Assembly: GCF_026929975.1 (NCBI RefSeq)
Contig: NZ_JANHOK010000002.1
Coordinates: 124,001-188,000 of the forward strand
Origin: Bartonella sp. F02
Lineage (GTDB): Bacteria; Pseudomonadota; Alphaproteobacteria; Rhizobiales; Rhizobiaceae
DNA length: 64,000 nt
Reading direction: 5' to 3'
Within the stretch, counting starts at the first letter, position 1; every line of letters starts with the position of its first letter. The position numbers and the translations under genes were made by a program. This document shows positions 57,505 through 64,000 of the stretch, piece by piece. The notes beneath the pieces were generated by a model that was not told where the DNA came from, searched no databases, and saw nothing but the letters and a program-made list of their open reading frames with translations.

Positions 57505-58016
57505 TCTTTATCACTTTCACATTTTCCACAAATAACAGGATGAATAACACGTTGCCCTATTTGTATCTGTTTTTTAGAAACTTCACCTGCATTAACTTCA
57601 ATTGCAAACATTGCGGGAACTTCTGATGAAATTATATCTGTTGAAAACGGTATCGTATTTTCAACAATTGAAACAATAATTCCTTCAGAGTCTAAAAAAA
57701 TCATATCTAAAGATAAAGGTGTATTTGCCATCCACATAAAAATTTTATATTTATTCTTTGACTTATCACTGATCATATTTCTAAATAACATAGCATGATT
57801 ACGAGGAAAGTCAGTGCGATACATCAAACCAGCCATTGAGTGAATTGATGAAAAAGCAATCTCTACTTTATAAGAAAATACATTTTGCTGACTTTTTATT
57901 TGTAAAGGAATTGGATGCACAGGAATTCGCACAGGGCTATTTGCTACAGCTAGATTTATCCACATATGAAAAATAAATATAAATTGAAGCGTTCGTTTAC
58001 TATTAAAAAATTTCAA
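57501..58016 (-). CDS. DUF192 family exported protein
   Basis: 171 residues: N-terminal signal peptide (about 1-25), then the DUF192 domain with SMAGLMYRTDFPRNHAMLF, MWMANTPLSLDMIFLD, IVSIVENTIPFS and AIEVNAGEVSK. Function of the family is not established. It ends with a CGKC pair. It lies between the cold-shock gene and the hydrolase on the minus strand, an order often seen in rhizobia. Confidence 0.88.
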   Translation of the reverse strand: MKFFNSKRTLQFIFIFHMWINLAVANSPVRIPVHPIPLQIKSQQNVFSYKVEIAFSSIHSMAGLMYRTDFPRNHAMLFRNMISDKSKNKYKIFMWMANTPLSLDMIFLDSEGIIVSIVENTIPFSTDIISSEVPAMFAIEVNAGEVSKKQIQIGQRVIHPVICGKCESDKE

Positions 58017-58080
58017 AAACCAGATCTGCCTTTAAATAAAAATTTAAAAATAAAAAATCTTTTTTAATGAAAATTGAATT

Positions 58081-58656
58081 TTAATGTGTTGCAAATGGAG
58101 ATGATATATCAGGATAAACCTCTGCTGCCATTAATCCCTTATCTCCTTTACCAAAACGAATAAGAATAACTTGACCAGCACGAAGTTCTGCAAAACCAAA
58201 ACGGCGCAAAGTTTCCATATGGATAAAAATATCCTCTGTTTCCTGACCTCGACTGAGAAAACCGAACCCTTTATCACGATTAAACCATTTAACAATTACG
58301 CGTTCTAAACCACTCTCAGGTGTAACAATAACACGTGTACGTGCTGGAATTTCTGATGGGTGAACAGCTGATGAACAGTCAATAGATTTAACTTGAACAC
58401 ATTTCAATCCCCGCTCAGTTTGTTTAACAACACAAACAACTTTTGCACCTTCCAAAGCTGTCTGAAAACCGTCTCGTCGCATTATAGTAACATGCAACAA
58501 AATATCAGGAAGTCCAGATAAATCAGGAACTATAAAACCATATCCTTTACTACTGTCAAACCATTTCACAATACCGCTAATTTCAATAATTTCACCACAA
58601 ACACTAAGATTGTCTTTTTCAAAAGAATAATCTCTTAATACATCCTTACTCGTCAT
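58081..58656 (-). CDS. Double cold-shock-domain protein
   Basis: 191 residues with two cold-shock (OB-fold) RNA-binding domains: the first at about 27-90 ([15 protein letters not shown]), the second at about 118-185 ([28 protein letters not shown]). Both keep the RNP-1-like KGxGFI/L core, though RNP-2 of the first (ILLHVT) is diverged. Twin-domain Csp proteins are typical of rhizobia and act as RNA chaperones or in stress. Confidence 0.93.
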   Translation of the reverse strand: MTSKDVLRDYSFEKDNLSVCGEIIEISGIVKWFDSSKGYGFIVPDLSGLPDILLHVTIMRRDGFQTALEGAKVVCVVKQTERGLKCVQVKSIDCSSAVHPSEIPARTRVIVTPESGLERVIVKWFNRDKGFGFLSRGQETEDIFIHMETLRRFGFAELRAGQVILIRFGKGDKGLMAAEVYPDISSPFATH

Positions 58657-58987
58657 AATTAAGCATGATCCCGTAGGCTAAAATTTACCAATTGATTCTT
58701 CTGCGCTAGTAAACATTGCTCTTGTGTTTACACGCAAGACCCAAGAAAAGATTTCCCCATATTGTCGTCTTCAGTTTTATAATATTAATATATCAGTCAT
58801 TAAATACTTAAAACACTTGGTAATATATTTTACACAACAAATGAATAAAATTTCATACAGTTAATAAATAATACAAGACGATAAAAAAACCTCCACAAAG
58901 TCATTATTTTTATGATGCACAACTTGCGTGATAATACAGTCCAAGCTAAAATGTAGGAACTATAATTATAAAATGAGGGAAATCACA
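58657..58987. other. Divergent intergenic region, csp and liv operon
   Basis: About 330 bases between the divergent cold-shock gene and livJ. Both promoters must be here. No clear operator was identified; the last 60 bases hold the livJ leader. Confidence 0.45.
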
Positions 58988-60121
58988 ATGAAATTAAGGA
59001 AAATTATCACCATAGCTAGTATGGCAACTGCATTTGTAATTAATGCTTATGCAAGTTCCCCTATTAAAATTGGTGTTTATCTTCCATTAACAGGCCAAAA
59101 TGCATTTGGTGGACAACTTGAAATTGCAGGAATACAATTAGCCCATAAAAAAGTTCCAGAAATACTAGGAAGGAAAGTTGAGCTTATTATCATTGATAAT
59201 AAATCAGATAAAGTAGAAGCTGCTAATGCTGTTATGCGCTTAACTGCAAATGATAAAGTTAACGCAATTATTGGGAGTTATGGTTCTTCATTGTCATTAG
59301 CAGGTGGAGAAGTTGCTGAAAAAGCAAAAACTCCAACAATTGCAACATCATCAACAAATCCACTCGTCACACAAGGTAAAAAATATTATTTTCGCGCTTG
59401 TTTTATTGATTCTTATCAAGGCGCAGGAGCTGCAACTTATGCAATTCAAAGTTTACACGCAAAAAAAGCAGCAATATTAAAAGATATATCAAGCGACTAT
59501 GGAATTGGTCTTGCAAATTATTTTAGCAAATCATTCAAAAAGTTAGGTGGTGAAATTGTTTCAAATTTAAATTATAATTCTGGTGATCAAGATTTTTCAG
59601 CAGCTCTTATACAAATTATAGCACAAAACCCTGATGTTCTGTTTATCACATCTTATTTTTCCGAAGGTGCTATTATAATAAAACAAGCACGTGAATTAGG
59701 TGCGAAATTTCGTATTATGGGTGGTGACGCTATGGATAATCCAGAAACGGTTGCAATTGCGGGAAAGGCTGCAGAAGGATTTTTACACACAACACTCTCC
59801 TATGATGAAAATATGCAAAATATGTCTGAAGCTGCACGACAATTTACCCATGAATGGAAAGAAACTTATCCTGATAAAGAAACAAATATGAATTCTGTTT
59901 TAGCTTATACAAGCTATATGATGCTTATGGAAGCAATCAAAAATGCTGGAAGTGCTGACCGTGAAGATATCACAAGAGAATTGAGTAAACTGAAGAATTT
60001 TATGACACCTTTTGGTAACATGTCTATGGATAAAAATCATAACCCTAAAATGCCTTTGGGTGTAATTGAAATCAAAGATGGAAAGCGTGTTTATTTAGAT
60101 GAAATTGAACCTGCTATTTAA
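58988..60121 (+). CDS. livJ: Branched-chain amino acid ABC transporter, periplasmic binding protein
   Basis: Periplasmic receptor for leucine, isoleucine and valine (or related amino acids). From ATG 58988 it has 377 residues: signal peptide to NAYA, then PIKIGVYLPLTGQNAFGG, the ligand-site IIGSYGSSLSLAG and TPTIATSSTNP, and the second lobe KAAILKDISSDYGIG. GAGG nine bases upstream supports this start; longer in-frame starts (58928, 58973) would mask the signal peptide. First gene of the liv operon. Confidence 0.93.
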   Translation: MKLRKIITIASMATAFVINAYASSPIKIGVYLPLTGQNAFGGQLEIAGIQLAHKKVPEILGRKVELIIIDNKSDKVEAANAVMRLTANDKVNAIIGSYGSSLSLAGGEVAEKAKTPTIATSSTNPLVTQGKKYYFRACFIDSYQGAGAATYAIQSLHAKKAAILKDISSDYGIGLANYFSKSFKKLGGEIVSNLNYNSGDQDFSAALIQIIAQNPDVLFITSYFSEGAIIIKQARELGAKFRIMGGDAMDNPETVAIAGKAAEGFLHTTLSYDENMQNMSEAARQFTHEWKETYPDKETNMNSVLAYTSYMMLMEAIKNAGSADREDITRELSKLKNFMTPFGNMSMDKNHNPKMPLGVIEIKDGKRVYLDEIEPAI

Positions 60122-60154
60122 AATAGATGTTTAAAATAATAATCATCAAATAAA

Positions 60155-60213
60155 AAATATGATGTCATTAAGGGGTTGTTCTTTCAAAGAAATCGTTTAA
60201 AGACATCATATTT
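60155..60213 (+). promoter_or_regulatory. Intercistronic stem-loop between livJ and livH
   Basis: A perfect 12-bp stem (AAATATGATGTC with GACATCATATTT) around a 35-base loop, without a strong T-run. Such hairpins after binding-protein genes protect the upstream mRNA or partly end transcription so that more binding protein than permease is made; this role is inferred. Confidence 0.5.
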
Positions 60214-60251
60214 CATTTTAATATGAATTAACAAATATGGAAGGATAAGAG

Positions 60252-61328
60252 ATGAGCACTGAAATGTTCATCCAGTATTTTTTTAATGCGCTTGCATTAG
60301 GATCTCTTTATGGTCTTATCGCAATTGGTTACACTATGGTTTATGGTATCCTGAGATTAATTAATTTTGCACATGGCGATATTTTTATGCTGGGTGCATA
60401 TTTTGTTTTCTTTTCTACAATTAGCTTTATGCCTGCATGGTTTGCTCTGTTACTTATACTATTAGCTGTTTTAATGTATTATTCAGTGTTTATAGGGTTT
60501 AAAAACAAGCCTAATCTTTACTGGATTAGCATTTTTTTTATTCTAATTGTGGGAATCATTTATTATTCTCAAATTGCTCCTCAAGATTTTGCACCAGTTT
60601 GGATATTAGCTATTTGCTTTTCAATTTTTATCACAAGTACCATAGGAATTACTGTCGATAAATTTGCTTATAAACCTTTACGTGATTCCCCACGTATCTC
60701 AGCTCTTATAGGAAGTATTGGTGTTTCGTTTCTTATTGAAAATTTAGCGACTGTTCTCTTTGGTGGTGTTCCTAAAGGTGTAAAACAGCCAGATTTTTTC
60801 GTAAAACCAATCCAATGGCATATAGGAGAAGATCCAAGCAACATTATTCGAATTGTTCCTATGTCTATTATTGTTCCTATTGTCTCATTTATTCTCGTTG
60901 TTTTGTTATTGTGGATCATTCATAAAACAAAACCAGGTCTCGCCATGCGTGCAATTTCTCGTGATATTGAAACGACACGTTTAATGGGTGTTTCAGTCGA
61001 TAAAATTATCGCCTTTACATTTGCTATAGGTTCAGCATTAGCAGCTGTTGCGGGAATTATGTGGTCTTTACGTTATCCTCAAATTCAACCCTATATGGGT
61101 ATTCTTCCTGGATTAAAAGCGTTTATAGCTGCGGTTATTGGAGGCATTGGCTCAATTCCAGGAGCCATGTTGGGTGGATTGCTCTTAGGATTTATTGAAA
61201 TTATGATTATTGCTTTCTTTCCAGCTCTATCCGGTTATCGAGATGCTTTTGCCTTTATATTATTAATTCTTATCTTATTAGTTATGCCTACTGGCTTAAT
61301 GGGTAAGAAAAGTCAGGAGAAAATTTAA
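60252..61328 (+). CDS. livH: Branched-chain amino acid ABC transporter permease LivH
   Basis: Inner-membrane permease. 358 residues, longer than the roughly 300 of E. coli LivH because of an extra hydrophobic stretch at about 72-112 (around YSVFIGFKNKPNLYWISIFF). Family motifs: ALGSLYGLIAIGYTMVYGILRLINFAHGD split over 16-44, AISRDIETTRLMGV and AFIAAVIGGIGSIPGAMLGG. AAGGATAAGAG precedes ATG 60252. The stop overlaps the livM start by one base. Confidence 0.94.
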   Translation: MSTEMFIQYFFNALALGSLYGLIAIGYTMVYGILRLINFAHGDIFMLGAYFVFFSTISFMPAWFALLLILLAVLMYYSVFIGFKNKPNLYWISIFFILIVGIIYYSQIAPQDFAPVWILAICFSIFITSTIGITVDKFAYKPLRDSPRISALIGSIGVSFLIENLATVLFGGVPKGVKQPDFFVKPIQWHIGEDPSNIIRIVPMSIIVPIVSFILVVLLLWIIHKTKPGLAMRAISRDIETTRLMGVSVDKIIAFTFAIGSALAAVAGIMWSLRYPQIQPYMGILPGLKAFIAAVIGGIGSIPGAMLGGLLLGFIEIMIIAFFPALSGYRDAFAFILLILILLVMPTGLMGKKSQEKI

Positions 61329-62386
61329 TGGCAAAGTCAACAACTACTTTTCTATCATTGATTAGTATTATACTATTTATCGGTTTTTTATTTTATGCTG
61401 ATAGCCATTTTAATGACTACACACTTCGTATCATAAATCTCGTTGCTATCAACGCAATATTGGCAATATCGCTCAATTTGATTTATGGGTTTACAGGTAT
61501 GTTTTCTCTTGGACATGCTGGATTCATGGCTATTGGTGCTTATGTTTGTGCCATTTTACTTCTTTCTCCTGAACAAAAAGAAATGATGTGGATCCTAGAA
61601 CCAATAATAGATCCCTTGCAAAATTTGCAATTATCGTTTTTTCCTGCTGTCGTCATAAGCGGTTTGTGCGCTGCAATTGTGGGTTTATTAATTGCTCTTC
61701 CTATATTACGCCTTGGCGGAGATTATCTTGGAATTGCAACATTAGGCTTTGCGGAAATCATCCGTGTTGTGATTACCAATGCGACATCTCTAACGAATGG
61801 TGCACTAGGAATAAAAGGGATACCTCAAGATGCAACGTTGTGGTGGAACTATGGTTGGTTAGCATTTACAGTTATTTTTATTACTCTTTTATTGAGAAGC
61901 AACACAGGTAATGTATTGCGTGCCATTCGTGATGATGAAATTGCTGCCAAAACAATGGGTGTTAATGCTTTTTTCTATCGAAGCTTTTCTTTTACAGTTG
62001 GTGCATTTTTTGCCGGTGTTGGCGGTGCTTTAATGGCTGCGTTGATTTCAACGATCGATCCTAAAATGTTTAACTTTCTCCTTACTTTTAATATTTTAAT
62101 GATTGTTGTTGCTGGTGGTCTTGGTTCTATTACAGGGAGTATTATTGGTAGTATTATTATTACCGTAATGTTAGAATGGTTTCGTATTATCGAAAGTCCT
62201 TTAGATTTAGGATTTATATATATACCAGGAATACCTGGTTTGCGTATGGTTATTTTTTCACTTTTATTGTTAGTCATTATTTTATTCTGGAGAAAAGGAT
62301 TGTTAGGTCAACGTGAATTCTCATGGAATGGAATTTATTGTTTTTTAACACGAAAAAAAATATCAAACTGTGAGGAGAAGTCATGA
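61328..62386 (+). CDS. livM: Branched-chain amino acid ABC transporter permease LivM
   Basis: Second permease, 352 residues with about nine membrane segments. Motifs: NAILAISLNLIYGFTGMFSLGHAGFM (parts), LRLGGDYLGIATLGFAEIIR and AIRDDEIAAKTMGVN facing the ATPases, and VAGGLGSITGSIIG. Starts on the livH stop (TAATG) and overlaps the livG start by four bases. Confidence 0.95.
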   Translation: MAKSTTTFLSLISIILFIGFLFYADSHFNDYTLRIINLVAINAILAISLNLIYGFTGMFSLGHAGFMAIGAYVCAILLLSPEQKEMMWILEPIIDPLQNLQLSFFPAVVISGLCAAIVGLLIALPILRLGGDYLGIATLGFAEIIRVVITNATSLTNGALGIKGIPQDATLWWNYGWLAFTVIFITLLLRSNTGNVLRAIRDDEIAAKTMGVNAFFYRSFSFTVGAFFAGVGGALMAALISTIDPKMFNFLLTFNILMIVVAGGLGSITGSIIGSIIITVMLEWFRIIESPLDLGFIYIPGIPGLRMVIFSLLLLVIILFWRKGLLGQREFSWNGIYCFLTRKKISNCEEKS

Positions 62387-63156
62387 AAGACACCATCCTT
62401 TCACTTAATAATCTTACCATGAATTTTGGCGGATTGATTGCTGTAAATAATATTAATATGACTGTTCAACGGGAAACAATTACTGGATTAATTGGTCCCA
62501 ATGGTGCAGGAAAAACAACTGTTTTTAATATGATTTCTGGGTTTTATACTCCCACAAGTGGTACAATCCTTCTAGATGATTTCAAAATTTGTGGGCTTTC
62601 TCCTTATAACATTTGTAAACATCATATTGCTCGAACCTTTCAAAATATCCGACTTTTTTCAGGGTTAACAGTGCTACAAAATGTAATGGTAGGTGCTCAC
62701 CTTCGACAAAAATATCCATGGTTTGCTTCAACTTTATTAATACCAAGTGCCATTAGAGAGAAAAAACGAATTTATAAAAACGCTATGGAGCTTCTTGAAC
62801 GGCTTCAGCTTGATCATCTTGCTGACCAACCAGCAACTACTTTACCCTATGGTGCACAGCGCCGTTTAGAAATTGCTCGCGCTTTGGCAACAGAACCAAA
62901 ATTACTTCTTCTTGACGAACCTGCCGCAGGTATGAATCCTCAAGAAAGTGAAGAACTTAGACAATTCATAGCAAAAGTAAAAAAAGAATTTAATCTTACA
63001 ATTTTGCTTATTGAACATGATATGAAAGTTGTTATGGGACTTTGCGAACACCTTTGGGTTTTAGAGTATGGCAGTTGCATTGCTCATGGTACACCCAATG
63101 AAATTCGTAATAATCCTAAAGTCATTGAAGCTTATCTTGGTGGAGATATACATTGA
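62383..63156 (+). CDS. livG: Branched-chain amino acid ABC transporter ATPase LivG
   Basis: First ATPase of the transporter, 257 residues. Walker A GPNGAGKTT, ARTFQNIRLF Q-loop, signature TLPYGAQRRLEIARAL (the LivG form of the ABC signature), Walker B LLLLDEPAAGMNP, IEHDMKVVMG switch and YLGGDIH end. ATG 62383 overlaps the livM stop; GAGGAG is just upstream. Confidence 0.96.
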   Translation: MKDTILSLNNLTMNFGGLIAVNNINMTVQRETITGLIGPNGAGKTTVFNMISGFYTPTSGTILLDDFKICGLSPYNICKHHIARTFQNIRLFSGLTVLQNVMVGAHLRQKYPWFASTLLIPSAIREKKRIYKNAMELLERLQLDHLADQPATTLPYGAQRRLEIARALATEPKLLLLDEPAAGMNPQESEELRQFIAKVKKEFNLTILLIEHDMKVVMGLCEHLWVLEYGSCIAHGTPNEIRNNPKVIEAYLGGDIH

Positions 63157-63863
63157 ATATTCTTGAAATAAAAAATCTTCATGTTCATTATGGCGCTATT
63201 AAAGCCGTTCAGGATCTTTCTCTATCTATTAAAAAAGGAAGTATAGTCACTCTCATTGGTGCTAATGGTGCTGGAAAAAGTAGTACTGTACGTTCTATTG
63301 TCGGGCTGAATAAATCTATTGATGGAGATATTATTTATAAAAATCAATCTATTATAAAAAAACAACCAGAAGAGATTTTGCGTCTAGGAATAGCATTAAG
63401 TCCTGAAGGACGGCGTGTTATGCCTCATCTTAGTGTTTTAGAAAATTTAAAGTTAGGAGCTTATATCCGTAAAGATAAGGCTGGAATTACTCGCGATATT
63501 GAATGGATATTTGATTTATTTCCGCGTTTACGTGAAAGATCTAAGCAATTGAGTGGCACAATGTCAGGTGGAGAACAGCAAATGCTTGCTGTTGGACGAG
63601 CGCTTATGAGCAATCCTGATATGGTAATATTAGATGAACCATCTCTTGGTTTAGCGCCACTTCTTGTAAAAGAGCTTTTTTCAATTATTCAAAAAATTAA
63701 TGAGATGGGAAAAACTGTTCTTCTCATTGAACAAAATGCGTTTGCAGCACTTTCCATTGCTAACTATGCATATATTTTAGAAGTAGGAAAAATTTTATTC
63801 CACGGAGAAGGAAAATCTATGCTCTCTGATCCTCGTGTTAAAGAAGCATATCTCGGTGGTTAA
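63153..63863 (+). CDS. livF: Branched-chain amino acid ABC transporter ATPase LivF
   Basis: Second ATPase, 236 residues. Walker A GANGAGKSS, LSPEGRRVMPHLSVLENL, signature MSGGEQQML, Walker B MVILDEPSLGLAP, EQNAFAALS and a terminal YLGG. It starts with TTG (63153), overlapping the livG stop (TTGA), with GGTGGAG upstream. Last gene of the operon. Confidence 0.96.
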   Translation: MNILEIKNLHVHYGAIKAVQDLSLSIKKGSIVTLIGANGAGKSSTVRSIVGLNKSIDGDIIYKNQSIIKKQPEEILRLGIALSPEGRRVMPHLSVLENLKLGAYIRKDKAGITRDIEWIFDLFPRLRERSKQLSGTMSGGEQQMLAVGRALMSNPDMVILDEPSLGLAPLLVKELFSIIQKINEMGKTVLLIEQNAFAALSIANYAYILEVGKILFHGEGKSMLSDPRVKEAYLGG

Positions 63864-63900
63864 GCATATAATATCTACAACTAAAAATCTGACTATTTAT

Positions 63901-63936
63901 AAAAAGCATCTTTCTATATTTAGAAAGATGCTTTTT
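63901..63936. terminator. Intrinsic terminator after livF
   Basis: Perfect 16-bp stem (AAAAAGCATCTTTCTA with TAGAAAGATGCTTTTT) and four-base loop. A-run before and T-run after make it able to act in both directions, which would suit a convergent gene to the right. Confidence 0.9.
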
Positions 63937-63957
63937 GATGTAGAGTTTAAGTTTTTA

Positions 63958-64000
63958 TTATAGCCACCATTTTTTAGCACTCAGCATTCCTGCTTCTTGC
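63958..64000 (-). CDS. Possible 3' end of a minus-strand gene
   Basis: On the minus strand an open frame enters from beyond the window and ends with QEAGMLSAKKWWL and TAA (63958-63960). The position right behind a bidirectional terminator suggests the C-terminus of a convergent gene. Thirteen codons are too few for a call. Confidence 0.3.
   Translation of the reverse strand, partial: QEAGMLSAKKWWL

Overview
The window is AT-rich bacterial DNA that reads as an alphaproteobacterium of the order Hyphomicrobiales, most likely a Bartonella species. The reasons are an invasion-associated locus B (IalB) family protein, a phosphatidylcholine synthase, short alphaproteobacterial-type prolyl-tRNA synthetase, RNase J and RNase E together, rhizobial-type gene order (birA-rnj-proS-lolC-lolD; sfsA-map-radC; cysteine desulfurase-sufBCDS-sufT) and obvious reductive decay (pseudogenes and long AT-rich remnants). 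The species cannot be named from the sequence alone.

Layout. 1-9.7 kb: plus-strand housekeeping block (end of birA, rnj, proS, lolC, lolD, sdhE, mfd). 9.9-15.3 kb: a minus-strand family 5 solute-binding protein without its permease genes, an IalB-family protein, and rne on the minus strand, separated from the IalB gene by a shared hairpin terminator. 15.9-21.1 kb: amidase, PBP1A and prfB, the last with a canonical programmed +1 frameshift. 21.2-24.2 kb: minus-strand bcp, tyrS and an alpha/beta hydrolase. 24.3-30.9 kb: an Fe-S assembly cluster (desulfurase, sufB, sufC, sufD, sufS, sufT) with no iscR, sufA or sufE in it.

31.0-36.6 kb is the accessory part: periplasmic Cu/Zn SOD, five small exported proteins of unknown function (two are diverged paralogues, one of them frameshifted), a six-stop hipA-like remnant, tRNA-Ser(UGA), and a two-gene unit coding for a small exported PepSY-like protein and a glycine-zipper membrane protein. 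36.7-40.4 kb holds a UbiH-type hydroxylase, phosphatidylcholine synthase, a CoA-thioester hydrolase and a DUF6163 membrane protein. Just after, 40.3-40.7 kb holds tiny unlisted genes for related 32-35 residue membrane peptides with good ribosome binding sites.

40.8-53.0 kb is almost all minus strand: an MBL hydrolase, tatD, metG, holB and tmk in one run, then a DacA-like protein whose later active-site motifs are altered, rlpA, tRNA-Lys, a possible lolA remnant, ttcA, rpsD, murI and a SpoU methyltransferase. 53.3-55.9 kb has a decayed sfsA, then map, radC and a DUF3126 gene. 56.7-58.7 kb holds a hydrolase, a DUF192 protein and a double cold-shock protein. 59.0-63.9 kb is a complete branched-chain amino acid ABC transporter operon (livJHMGF) ending at a near-perfect terminator.

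The least explained parts are the small exported protein island (31.7-33.9 kb), the secreted/glycine-zipper pair (35.9-36.6 kb) and the micro-gene cluster (40.3-40.7 kb).
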